From positions 1-41,333 of the forward strand of contig JABDRN010000131.1 of NCBI GenBank assembly GCA_013041745.1: 41,333 bases of DNA, in the 5' to 3' direction. How positions within the stretch are numbered: the stretch's first letter is position 1; each line of letters begins with the position of its first letter. The notes below the pieces were generated by a model, which ran no database searches, was not told the DNA's origin, and saw only the letters and a program-made list of their open reading frames with translations. The DNA comes from Gammaproteobacteria bacterium. Lineage in GTDB: Bacteria > Pseudomonadota > Gammaproteobacteria > SZUA-229. The position numbers and the translations under genes are program-made. Of this stretch, positions 35,560 to 41,333 are shown in pieces.

Positions 35560-36606
35560 CTATTTAGCAGATTTTTTATCCTGTTTCGAAATCATGTCTT
35601 TAAGAGCCGGCCACATTTCTTCCACACGTTTTCGTATTATGGGCTCATATTCTATGGCAAACTCGAGGAAAGTTTTAGCGACCAGTGACAACTCCTTGTC
35701 TTTAAGGTGAACCAGGTACCATTTACGTAAGATGGGAAAACCCTCGACATCGAGCACAGCCAGAGGCCCATCGACGCCCTCGATCGCGAGAGTATGCAAT
35801 GACATGACAGAGATACCAAGGCCACCGAAAATTGCATGCTTGATAGCTTCAGTATTACCCAGCTCCATGCGCACGTTGGGTTTCAGCCCTCTGCTCTCAA
35901 AAATACGAAAAGTTATATCTCGAATACCTGATCCGGGCTCACGGATTATAAATGGCTCTTTTGCAATCTGTTCAAGCTTTATATTTTTCTTGCCAACCAG
36001 GGGGTGGTTGCGTGGTGCCAGAACAACCAGAGGGTTAGGGCCAAAAGGATAAGATACAACTTCCAGTCCATCTTCAGGCACCTGCCCCATGATATATAGA
36101 TCGTCCTCATTAGCATGCATACGCTCGATAACCGTATCACGGTTGGTTATCTTGAGAGACAGGTTTATGCCTGCATAGTCACGACTGAACTCACCCAGCA
36201 TCTCTGGTGCAAGATATTTTGCCGTGGTGATAACACACATATTCAGGCGACCACGTCTTAAACCCTTCATGTCTGAGATTTTCATCTCCAGGTTGACCAG
36301 GGTCTCGAAGACACTTTTACAGGCGTCGTAAACCTCGGCGCCCGCTTCTGTTGGTCGCACGTTTCGACCAACATGCTCGAATAAAGGCACACCTATCGCA
36401 TCAGATAGTTTTCGAATCTGCATGGAGACTGTCGGCTGAGTGAGAAATAATTCTTCTGCCGCACGGGTAAAGCTGCCGAGTCGGTAAATTGCTTCAAACA
36501 CCTGAAGCTGACGCAAGGTTGTATATCGAATCAGGTGATCAGGTACCGCAGATGGTGGCGTATAACTGTTATCGCTGGGTTTCGATATGTTTTTTGTCTT
36601 TTTCAT
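35560..36606 (-). CDS. cbbR: LysR-type regulator of carbon fixation, CbbR-like
   Basis: 348 aa. The winged helix (about 27-90) reads LRQLQVFEAIYRLGSFTRAAEELFLTQPTVSMQIRKLSDAIGVPLFEHVGR, close to CbbR proteins. The effector domain has IREPGSGIRDITFRIFESRGLKPNV, typical of CbbR. A basic N-terminal extension of about 25 residues and a Lys-rich tail make it longer than the usual 300-330 aa. CbbR activates Calvin-cycle and carbon-concentrating genes in response to metabolites such as NADPH or RuBP. Here it lies downstream of mcdB and upstream of the SulP gene on one strand rather than divergent from cbbL. Confidence 0.88.
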   Translation of the reverse strand: MKKTKNISKPSDNSYTPPSAVPDHLIRYTTLRQLQVFEAIYRLGSFTRAAEELFLTQPTVSMQIRKLSDAIGVPLFEHVGRNVRPTEAGAEVYDACKSVFETLVNLEMKISDMKGLRRGRLNMCVITTAKYLAPEMLGEFSRDYAGINLSLKITNRDTVIERMHANEDDLYIMGQVPEDGLEVVSYPFGPNPLVVLAPRNHPLVGKKNIKLEQIAKEPFIIREPGSGIRDITFRIFESRGLKPNVRMELGNTEAIKHAIFGGLGISVMSLHTLAIEGVDGPLAVLDVEGFPILRKWYLVHLKDKELSLVAKTFLEFAIEYEPIIRKRVEEMWPALKDMISKQDKKSAK

Positions 36607-36718
36607 GCTTCATTATCAGGTCTAACTGAAATCCATCATGTTTATCGCCGAATCATACTAAAGAAGCATGGCAGTGACTCAAGATTCACTTGATAAGCGG
36701 ATAGATAAACATATAACA

Positions 36719-36755
36719 CATCAGCTTATTGCGTAGACGACTAAAGAAGCTGATG
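36719..36755 (-). terminator. hairpin ending the carboxysome operon
   Basis: CATCAGCTT (36719-36727) pairs perfectly with AAGCTGATG (36747-36755) over a 19-nt loop, 30 nt after the mcdB stop. On the minus strand a weak T-rich stretch (TGTGTTATATGTTTATC) follows. It is the best end-of-operon candidate before cbbR, though a poor U-tract allows read-through. Confidence 0.5.
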
Positions 36756-36784
36756 AGACATATACCTGAATAATAATAGACAGA

Positions 36785-37027
36785 TCAGTCCGGCCAAACG
36801 CGCTTTGCAGCCTGATAGCTATCAGAAGCAGTTTTCTTTGACACGGCAGGTTTAGCTGCTTTTTTTGTTGCCTTAGCTTTATTTGCAGGCGCTGCTTTTG
36901 CTTTGCTCGCAGGTGCTGCCTTCTTCACAGGCGCTGTCTGTTTAGCATCTGGCACTTCTTTTGCACCCTGTTTGCTTACTCGCATGGAATCGAGCAACTT
37001 GCTCTTGGCTTGATCTGACGTTGACAT
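36785..37027 (-). CDS. mcdB: McdB-like carboxysome positioning adaptor
   Basis: 80 aa, basic and low complexity. An N-terminal segment SKLLDSMRVSKQ is followed by an Ala/Lys/Pro-rich disordered region with repeated units such as PASKAKA and PANKAKA. The tail KRVWPD keeps a single Trp (Trp78) two residues from the end. Small disordered proteins with such a C-terminal Trp, encoded right after a ParA-like ATPase in alpha-carboxysome operons, are McdB: they connect carboxysomes to McdA on the nucleoid. Its ATG directly follows the mcdA TAA. The call rests on position plus the Trp tail, since low-complexity sequence is poor evidence. Confidence 0.75.
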   Translation of the reverse strand: MSTSDQAKSKLLDSMRVSKQGAKEVPDAKQTAPVKKAAPASKAKAAPANKAKATKKAAKPAVSKKTASDSYQAAKRVWPD

Positions 37028-37648
37028 TTATACTACCTCTTGAATAAGTGAATTGATTTCCTCTACAGCGTCGGCGCCACGCTTACCAATGCCGAATACA
37101 CTTTTACCTTCAAGTGCACTGTTACGATAAATTGCTCGCCGCCTAATTGCAGTGTCAGCAACAGGCAAAGCAATTTCATTGAGAACTTCGCGGACAAGCT
37201 TCGACAACGTTGTACGTGATTCCAGCTGGTTAATGACCAGCAAAGCTTTTAATTCCGGGTTCGTCTCTCTCGCTTCTGCAATTGCTTTTTCAATGTGTAC
37301 CGTTGCCCACAGATCCATCGGTGATGGTTGCACCGGTATTATAGCGATATCAGCAAACTCAAGTACTGAAACACTCTGCGGGGATTTAACAGAAGGAGGA
37401 CAATCGATAAGCACAACATCGTTCTTACCAGAATATGATTGCGCTTGTTGCTTTAAAGAGAAAGTGGGTGCGTAGACAGGAAAGTGAACATTGTCACCAG
37501 CTATAGCACGCCACTGCAGGGACGATCCCTGTGGGTCAGCATCAATGACAGCGATGCTTGATTGATTTGAAATTCCAGCTGCAAGATTAACACTGAGAGT
37601 GGTTTTACCTGCGCCGCCTTTGTTACCTACTATGGCAATAATGGGCAT
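37028..37648 (-). CDS. mcdA: McdA, ParA/MinD-type ATPase for carboxysome positioning
   Basis: 206 aa. The deviant Walker A NKGGAGKTT carries both the signature lysine (Lys10) and the P-loop lysine (Lys15). VIDADPQGSSLQWR and VVLIDCPPS are the Walker A' and B motifs. ParA-like ATPases of this size coat the nucleoid, and in alpha-carboxysome operons they distribute carboxysomes together with McdB. It lies 9 nt after acRAF and directly before mcdB. A plasmid-type ParA is unlikely given the lack of parB and the operon position. Confidence 0.9.
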   Translation of the reverse strand: MPIIAIVGNKGGAGKTTLSVNLAAGISNQSSIAVIDADPQGSSLQWRAIAGDNVHFPVYAPTFSLKQQAQSYSGKNDVVLIDCPPSVKSPQSVSVLEFADIAIIPVQPSPMDLWATVHIEKAIAEARETNPELKALLVINQLESRTTLSKLVREVLNEIALPVADTAIRRRAIYRNSALEGKSVFGIGKRGADAVEEINSLIQEVV

Positions 37649-37657
37649 AAGTTAATC

Positions 37658-37918
37658 TCAGTTAGTAAATTGTTCAGCTAGACTATCTAATTTTGAAGCG
37701 AACTCATGCTGCATGTCGCTAATTTTTTCAACACCCTCTTCCAGATGGATGGTGATGTTTACATAATCACGTCCGAAGCCCATATCGGGATATAAATCGA
37801 CTTCTTCAGAGAGTTCCGCAGCTTTATCCAGGAAATCACGTAACGTGTGGTAATCCTGAAATTCATAGCGCCTTTCCAGGCGCACTGGTCGTGTGCGCTC
37901 TTGCCACTGTTGGCTCAT
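37658..37918 (-). CDS. acRAF, pterin-dehydratase-like Rubisco assembly factor
   Basis: 86 aa with the fold pattern of pterin-4a-carbinolamine dehydratase. The catalytic His-His-Pro stretch of the true enzyme is replaced by DLYPDMGFGRDYVNITI (about 41-57), so dehydratase activity is not expected. Such a degenerate protein, found in alpha-carboxysome operons, is the Rubisco assembly factor acRAF. It starts with an Arg-rich segment (RTRPVRLERRYEF). It lies between the bacterioferritin-like gene and mcdA, the usual position. Confidence 0.87.
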   Translation of the reverse strand: MSQQWQERTRPVRLERRYEFQDYHTLRDFLDKAAELSEEVDLYPDMGFGRDYVNITIHLEEGVEKISDMQHEFASKLDSLAEQFTN

Positions 37919-37966
37919 CGCTCATCTCCGGCTGATTATACAGTTTGGTGACGGGTCACCTTATTA

Positions 37967-38401
37967 TTACAATGTTTCGATCCATTGTAACAAATCTTTT
38001 TCATGAGTGCGTTCTTCGCTTAGCAATGCCTCAAAAAATAGACGACTATCTTTATCACCGGATTTTTCGCAATGCGAGGTCGCTGCCCCATATAAACCGA
38101 TCAATTCCCTTTCGAATGCCAGGTCGTGCTGCAATAGCTCATGTAATGTTTGTCCGAGGGACACAGGACGCAATTGTGATGCGTTCGGTGCCACCCCCAG
38201 AGCTAACATTCGACTGATAATACGTTCAGCATGCCCCATCTCTTCTTTGGACTCTGCGCGAAATTTTTCAGCCACATCGGCCAGCCCCCAGGATGCTACT
38301 AGCATTGCCTGTGTGCTGTACAGTTGTACCGCAGAGAGCTCGAGGCTCAGGGCACGACCGAGGTAACCTAATACGCGTTCGTCCGCGTTGATATGAAACA
38401 T
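37967..38401 (-). CDS. carboxysome-operon bacterioferritin-like protein
   Basis: 144 aa, a four-helix bundle. Ferroxidase ligands are all present with the exact E. coli bacterioferritin spacing (offset +3): Glu21, Glu54, His57, Glu97, Glu130 and His133. Met55 (EEMGH) corresponds to the haem-ligand Met52. The C-terminal short fifth helix is missing: the protein ends at DLLQWIETL rather than about 158 aa. Bacterioferritin-like genes are regular members of alpha-carboxysome operons, but their role is unsettled. An iron-handling or oxidation function tied to the carboxysome is inferred only from position. Confidence 0.88.
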   Translation of the reverse strand: MFHINADERVLGYLGRALSLELSAVQLYSTQAMLVASWGLADVAEKFRAESKEEMGHAERIISRMLALGVAPNASQLRPVSLGQTLHELLQHDLAFERELIGLYGAATSHCEKSGDKDSRLFFEALLSEERTHEKDLLQWIETL

Positions 38402-38436
38402 GTGTCCGTATTACTAGCCGTTCAACAACCAGTCAT

Positions 38437-38745
38437 TCAACTGCGCGACGCACCACTTGTTCCGTCAAGCACACCTTCAACTTCATTGTGTGGACGAGCA
38501 ATAATGTGCGCTGCTACCAGACCGTCGCCAACGCGTTCACAAGCATCAGCTCCAGCGCGTACTGCAGCATTAACCGCACCAGTTTCACCACGGACCAGTA
38601 CCGTCACGTAACCGCCGCCGACAAATTCACGTCCGATGAGACGTACTTCTGCTGCTTTAGTCATCGCATCAGCTGCTTCGATAGCGGGAACGAGTCCGCG
38701 TGTTTCAATCATGCCCAGAGCAATGCCGTAATTATCGTTAGCCAT
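38437..38745 (-). CDS. csoS1: carboxysome shell hexamer protein CsoS1 (second copy)
   Basis: 102 aa, a BMC-H fold. Residues 1-86 are identical to the upstream copy, including RLIGREFVGGGYVTVLVRGETGAVNAAVRAG with the small pore glycines. Only the tail differs: NEVEGVLDGTSGASRS here. Hexamers tile the facets of the alpha-carboxysome shell, and the pore passes bicarbonate and phosphosugars. It follows the other copy by 43 nt. The DNA differs from its twin at many third positions. Confidence 0.97.
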   Translation of the reverse strand: MANDNYGIALGMIETRGLVPAIEAADAMTKAAEVRLIGREFVGGGYVTVLVRGETGAVNAAVRAGADACERVGDGLVAAHIIARPHNEVEGVLDGTSGASRS

Positions 38746-38788
38746 GGTCTGTTTCTCCTATAACTTTAAGTTGGGTAATAAAATTACC

Positions 38789-39091
38789 TTATTTCTTAGC
38801 TTCACCTGCAGGTAATACAGGCTCAACTTCTTTGTGAGGACGAGCAATAATGTGAGCTGCTACCAAACCGTCACCAACGCGTTCACAAGCATCTGCACCA
38901 GCGCGAACTGCAGCGTTGACCGCACCAGTTTCACCACGTACTAATACTGTTACGTAACCACCGCCAACAAATTCACGTCCGATCAGACGTACTTCTGCTG
39001 CTTTGGTCATAGCGTCAGCCGCTTCAATTGCAGGCACTAAGCCGCGTGTTTCAATCATACCGAGTGCAATGCCGTAGTTGTCATTAGCCAT
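38789..39091 (-). CDS. csoS1: carboxysome shell hexamer protein CsoS1 (first copy)
   Basis: 100 aa, a BMC-H shell protein equal over residues 1-86 to the other copy; its own tail is KEVEPVLPAGEAKK. It has a strong Shine-Dalgarno sequence (TAGGAGTATG) before the ATG, fitting the large amount of shell protein needed. The 107-nt gap upstream holds a hairpin at the csoS4B stop. This copy corresponds in position to the csoS1C/A pair of other alpha-carboxysome operons; a longer csoS1B-type gene is not present in the window. Confidence 0.97.
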   Translation of the reverse strand: MANDNYGIALGMIETRGLVPAIEAADAMTKAAEVRLIGREFVGGGYVTVLVRGETGAVNAAVRAGADACERVGDGLVAAHIIARPHKEVEPVLPAGEAKK

Positions 39092-39183
39092 CTTTACATA
39101 CTCCTAAGTTTTAAGTTGTAGACTTTGTTGTTCAAATCATTAAATAAGTTACACAAACTGGTTATTTATATCCAAGTTGTTGC

Positions 39184-39199
39184 AACCGTTTTCTCGGTT
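39184..39199 (-). promoter_or_regulatory. hairpin at the csoS4B-csoS1 junction
   Basis: AACCG (39184-39188) pairs with CGGTT (39195-39199) and overlaps the csoS4B stop codon, upstream of a T/A-rich 107-nt spacer. A small hairpin between low-abundance vertex genes and high-abundance shell genes could protect or segment the mRNA. It is short and may be chance. Confidence 0.3.
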
Positions 39200-39456
39200 T
39201 ACTGACCAGTGTCAGCATCCCAAAAATCTATTATTCCCGCGACAGTCAGGTCCGTCAGTATCCTGAAGTCGCCCGCAGCAAACCGTGCTGCCGAACCACT
39301 GGATGTAAACACCCAGTTCCCCGGATTAACACCTACCGGGTCAACGGCAACCTGCGGGTTGCCGCTTTTGTCTCGCAATACGCGAAGACTTATATCTCGC
39401 AAACCTTCGACACGACGAGTGCATACCAGCGTATCGACTACCTGCATAATCTCCAT
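39199..39456 (-). CDS. csoS4B: carboxysome pentamer protein CsoS4B
   Basis: 85 aa, a BMC-P (EutN/CcmL-type) vertex protein. DPVGVNPGNWVFTSSGSAARFAAGDFRILTDLTVAGIIDFWD is diagnostic, with the Gly/Ser loops lining the fivefold axis. It starts MEIMQVVDTLVCTRRVEGL. Pentamers close the twelve corners of the icosahedral shell. It follows csoS4A by 22 nt. It is more diverged than csoS4A, as in other operons. Confidence 0.95.
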   Translation of the reverse strand: MEIMQVVDTLVCTRRVEGLRDISLRVLRDKSGNPQVAVDPVGVNPGNWVFTSSGSAARFAAGDFRILTDLTVAGIIDFWDADTGQ

Positions 39457-39478
39457 CTCGTGCTACCTGATCCGAGCC

Positions 39479-39742
39479 CTAAGCCTCGGACTCACCCTCC
39501 GGTTCCCAGTGATCGATGATACCGACGATGGTCAGATCGCTCGGGTACCCCTTGCTGCCAGCCGCTTCACGCGCTGCAGAACTACCGACACACAGGACCC
39601 AGTCGCCGGGGCGCGTACCCACCGGATCGACAGCAACTGCCAGTGCACTACCATCACGTACTACCTGGAGATGCTTGTGTTCCATCTCTGGTATGCGGTT
39701 GGTCGAAACCAACGGTTTCACTATCTGGCAAATCTTCATCAA
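39479..39742 (-). CDS. csoS4A: carboxysome pentamer protein CsoS4A
   Basis: 87 aa, BMC-P vertex protein, with DPVGTRPGDWVLCVGSSAAREAAGSKGYPSDLTIVGIIDHWEP. It begins MKICQIVKPLVSTNRIPEMEH, typical of CsoS4A. Its ATG overlaps the csoSCA stop by 4 nt, coupling translation of a low-copy corner protein to a low-copy enzyme. Confidence 0.95.
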   Translation of the reverse strand: MMKICQIVKPLVSTNRIPEMEHKHLQVVRDGSALAVAVDPVGTRPGDWVLCVGSSAAREAAGSKGYPSDLTIVGIIDHWEPEGESEA

Positions 39743-41277
39743 TGTCCTCCGGCTAACTCGGTCTTCACCGAACAGTCGAGTATCTCCAAGTTACCTGCAG
39801 CCTTGATGTCTCGCACCACCTGCAGGGTATGCAGCAGACCTTTCTCACTCAGGTCGCTGTAACGGCTGTGGAACGCATCCGACACCCGCTTACAATGTTC
39901 TTCCGCTCGCTCACGTGCCCCTGGTACATTACCGTGGTAATCAAACCTCACCACTATCGGTACCGGCAGTCCGTGCGAGACGTTCAGGCCCGTGAATATG
40001 CTGACACCCACATCCAGGTCACCGGCAGCCTCCTCAACCGTGTTGAGGTAGGAGAAGAACGTCAGGTTACGAAGTTGTACTTCCTCGAAACCGATACCTG
40101 CACCGATAAATCGTTCGGCGTGGCCGACGTCGCTGTAATGACCGTTATGGTACGCCCTTACATACTCGACCTGTGACAGGTTGTTCTTCAGCAGATAGGC
40201 CATGAACTTCGCCATGCCTTCCACCAGTGCCACACCACCTTTCTGGTTGATGTGGTCAGCGATCCATTGCTCGGCCTGTACTGCACCCATGTGTGCAGTG
40301 CTGTCGAAAACCTCCATGCTGTCGACGTAATTCTCCGGGTCGATCTCGCCGCTCGCGTCTGGCATGTGGATGCGTATCGCATCGGTATCCGTATCCATGC
40401 CGATCAACAGCGTGTCGATCGAGGCTCCGCAGCAATGCGTGTTCTGCACTGCCTGCTGGAAGCCTTTCAGCTTCGAGATACCGCCGGCAATAGCCGCGTT
40501 ATCATCGGAGCCATGTGCCGCACAACCCTGGTGAGCCGGATCCAGCGAACTGAAGTGGTATACGACCGTCTTCAGGTAACGCGTCGGCGCGTCAGCGGTG
40601 TTCGGTACACCTTCGCGGAATCGAACCAGCTCGGTTCGGGTCCACTTACCCAGGCTGTCCTCGATGTCAAACATCGCGCCGGCAAATGAGCGGCGACGTA
40701 CTGCCCCGGTTGGCAATCTCAATATATACCTGATGACATGTGCTGCACGGCCATCCGCACAGGGCGTAACATCCATCAGGTGGAAGCCACACTCTTCCAG
40801 CATCCTCTGGAAAGCTTCCTCATCACTGTTCCCCAGCGGCTCACTGGTGAACACGTCGTCGGCGAAGCGACGGTATGTCTGGAACAGCGACCAGGCAAAC
40901 AGGCTACGCATGTCCAGCTGATCTACCCAGGCATCTTCCAGCAGTATCGTCGGCAGTTCGAATCCGAGCTGCGATTGCGCGATACGCTGCGCCTTGTTGA
41001 CGAAATCTGCTTCGTGCTGCAGTGCCGAAATCTTTTTCAGAGCCGGCACGATTCCGTCGAATGCTTCCTTTACACTGCTCTCATAATCGAACAGCCTGTT
41101 GTTCTCACGTGCATCCGTCAGTGGATGCGCCTTTGCCAAATTATGGCCTGTAGCAGTATGCCGGGTGCTACTCGCTTCTGTACCGACTGCTGCTGCACCT
41201 GTTCCTGCTCCGGGCCTGCCACTAGGCGCACTGCCACCAACCCTTCTTCGATTCCTGTTGTTACTACGTTTCAGCAT
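39739..41277 (-). CDS. csoSCA: carboxysomal carbonic anhydrase CsoSCA (CsoS3)
   Basis: 512 aa. A disordered, Gly/Ser/Arg-rich N-terminus (1-45) precedes a helical domain, the catalytic domain and a C-terminal pseudo-domain. The zinc site of this divergent beta-type enzyme is complete: Cys173 with the Asp175/Arg177 dyad (TPCADGR), His241 and Cys252 (YHFSSLDPAHQGCAAHGSDDN), positions that nearly equal those of Halothiobacillus CsoSCA. It turns bicarbonate into CO2 inside the carboxysome, close to Rubisco. The ribosome site is weak. csoS2 should end within or just beyond the last 56 nt, but I could not fix its frame. Confidence 0.97.
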   Translation of the reverse strand: MLKRSNNRNRRRVGGSAPSGRPGAGTGAAAVGTEASSTRHTATGHNLAKAHPLTDARENNRLFDYESSVKEAFDGIVPALKKISALQHEADFVNKAQRIAQSQLGFELPTILLEDAWVDQLDMRSLFAWSLFQTYRRFADDVFTSEPLGNSDEEAFQRMLEECGFHLMDVTPCADGRAAHVIRYILRLPTGAVRRRSFAGAMFDIEDSLGKWTRTELVRFREGVPNTADAPTRYLKTVVYHFSSLDPAHQGCAAHGSDDNAAIAGGISKLKGFQQAVQNTHCCGASIDTLLIGMDTDTDAIRIHMPDASGEIDPENYVDSMEVFDSTAHMGAVQAEQWIADHINQKGGVALVEGMAKFMAYLLKNNLSQVEYVRAYHNGHYSDVGHAERFIGAGIGFEEVQLRNLTFFSYLNTVEEAAGDLDVGVSIFTGLNVSHGLPVPIVVRFDYHGNVPGARERAEEHCKRVSDAFHSRYSDLSEKGLLHTLQVVRDIKAAGNLEILDCSVKTELAGGH

Positions 41278-41333
41278 GTACGCTTCAACCCGGTATCGAC
41301 CACCTGGTAATCACTTGACAGTAACCACCCGGG

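Noticed and set aside
40738-41310. 190-codon open frame opposite csoSCA
   Set aside because: Antisense to csoSCA with no recognisable motif; a shadow of biased codon use.
41278-41333. Possible C-terminal end of csoS2 on the minus strand
   Set aside because: csoS2 is expected here from operon order, but three minus-strand frames end within or near this stretch (stops near 41311, 41286 and 41271) and none shows a recognisable CsoS2 tail.
1-41333. tRNA, rRNA, CRISPR arrays, insertion sequences and prophage genes
   Set aside because: I looked for cloverleaf cores, regularly spaced repeats, transposase or integrase motifs and phage genes and found none that I could support.

Overview
This window looks like a chromosomal segment of a free-living or symbiotic gammaproteobacterial chemolithoautotroph, probably a sulfur- or other inorganic-compound oxidiser. 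The evidence is an alpha-carboxysome operon, a DAB-type inorganic carbon pump, a cbb3 oxidase with its own FNR regulator, and gammaproteobacterial housekeeping neighbours (trxA-rho, rhlB, purEK, purD). I cannot name the species from sequence alone.

Positions 1-6807 are a microaerobic respiration block. ccoO (cut by the left edge) and ccoN run leftwards, followed by a YIP1 membrane protein and fnr, also leftwards. ccoI, ccoS and a zinc-ribbon protein of unknown function run rightwards. Two FNR-like sites precede the YIP1 gene. Positions 7029-21441 are mostly housekeeping: purD, the molybdate transporter modABC, an exported protein of unknown function whose first codons overlap the rho terminator, rho, trxA, rhlB, purKE, a rhodanese, a GGDEF/EAL protein and yaiI. 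An 18-bp inverted repeat pair brackets the rhlB-purK gap.

Positions 21442-25516 hold a decayed outer-membrane protein tail. A promoter and a strongly folded 5' leader follow, then a two-gene unit: an SLC13/TrkA-C permease and an NhaD sodium/proton antiporter.

From 41277 down to 25620 every gene is on the minus strand, and nearly all of it is a carbon-concentrating island. In transcription order it contains csoSCA, csoS4A, csoS4B, two csoS1 shell genes, a bacterioferritin-like gene, acRAF, mcdA, mcdB, cbbR, a SulP anion transporter, dabB, a third membrane protein, dabA and a PII-like gene. A small helical protein and a glutamate-type dehydrogenase end the run. The logic is coherent: SulP and DAB raise cytosolic bicarbonate, the PII-like protein probably gates them, CbbR controls transcription, McdAB positions the carboxysomes, acRAF assists Rubisco, and CsoSCA makes CO2 inside the shell. 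cbbLS and csoS2 are expected just beyond the right edge.

The least described parts are the extra NuoM-like subunit wedged between dabB and dabA, the hexamer repeat upstream of dabB, the folded leader of the SLC13-nhaD unit, and the exported-protein gene that starts inside the rho terminator.
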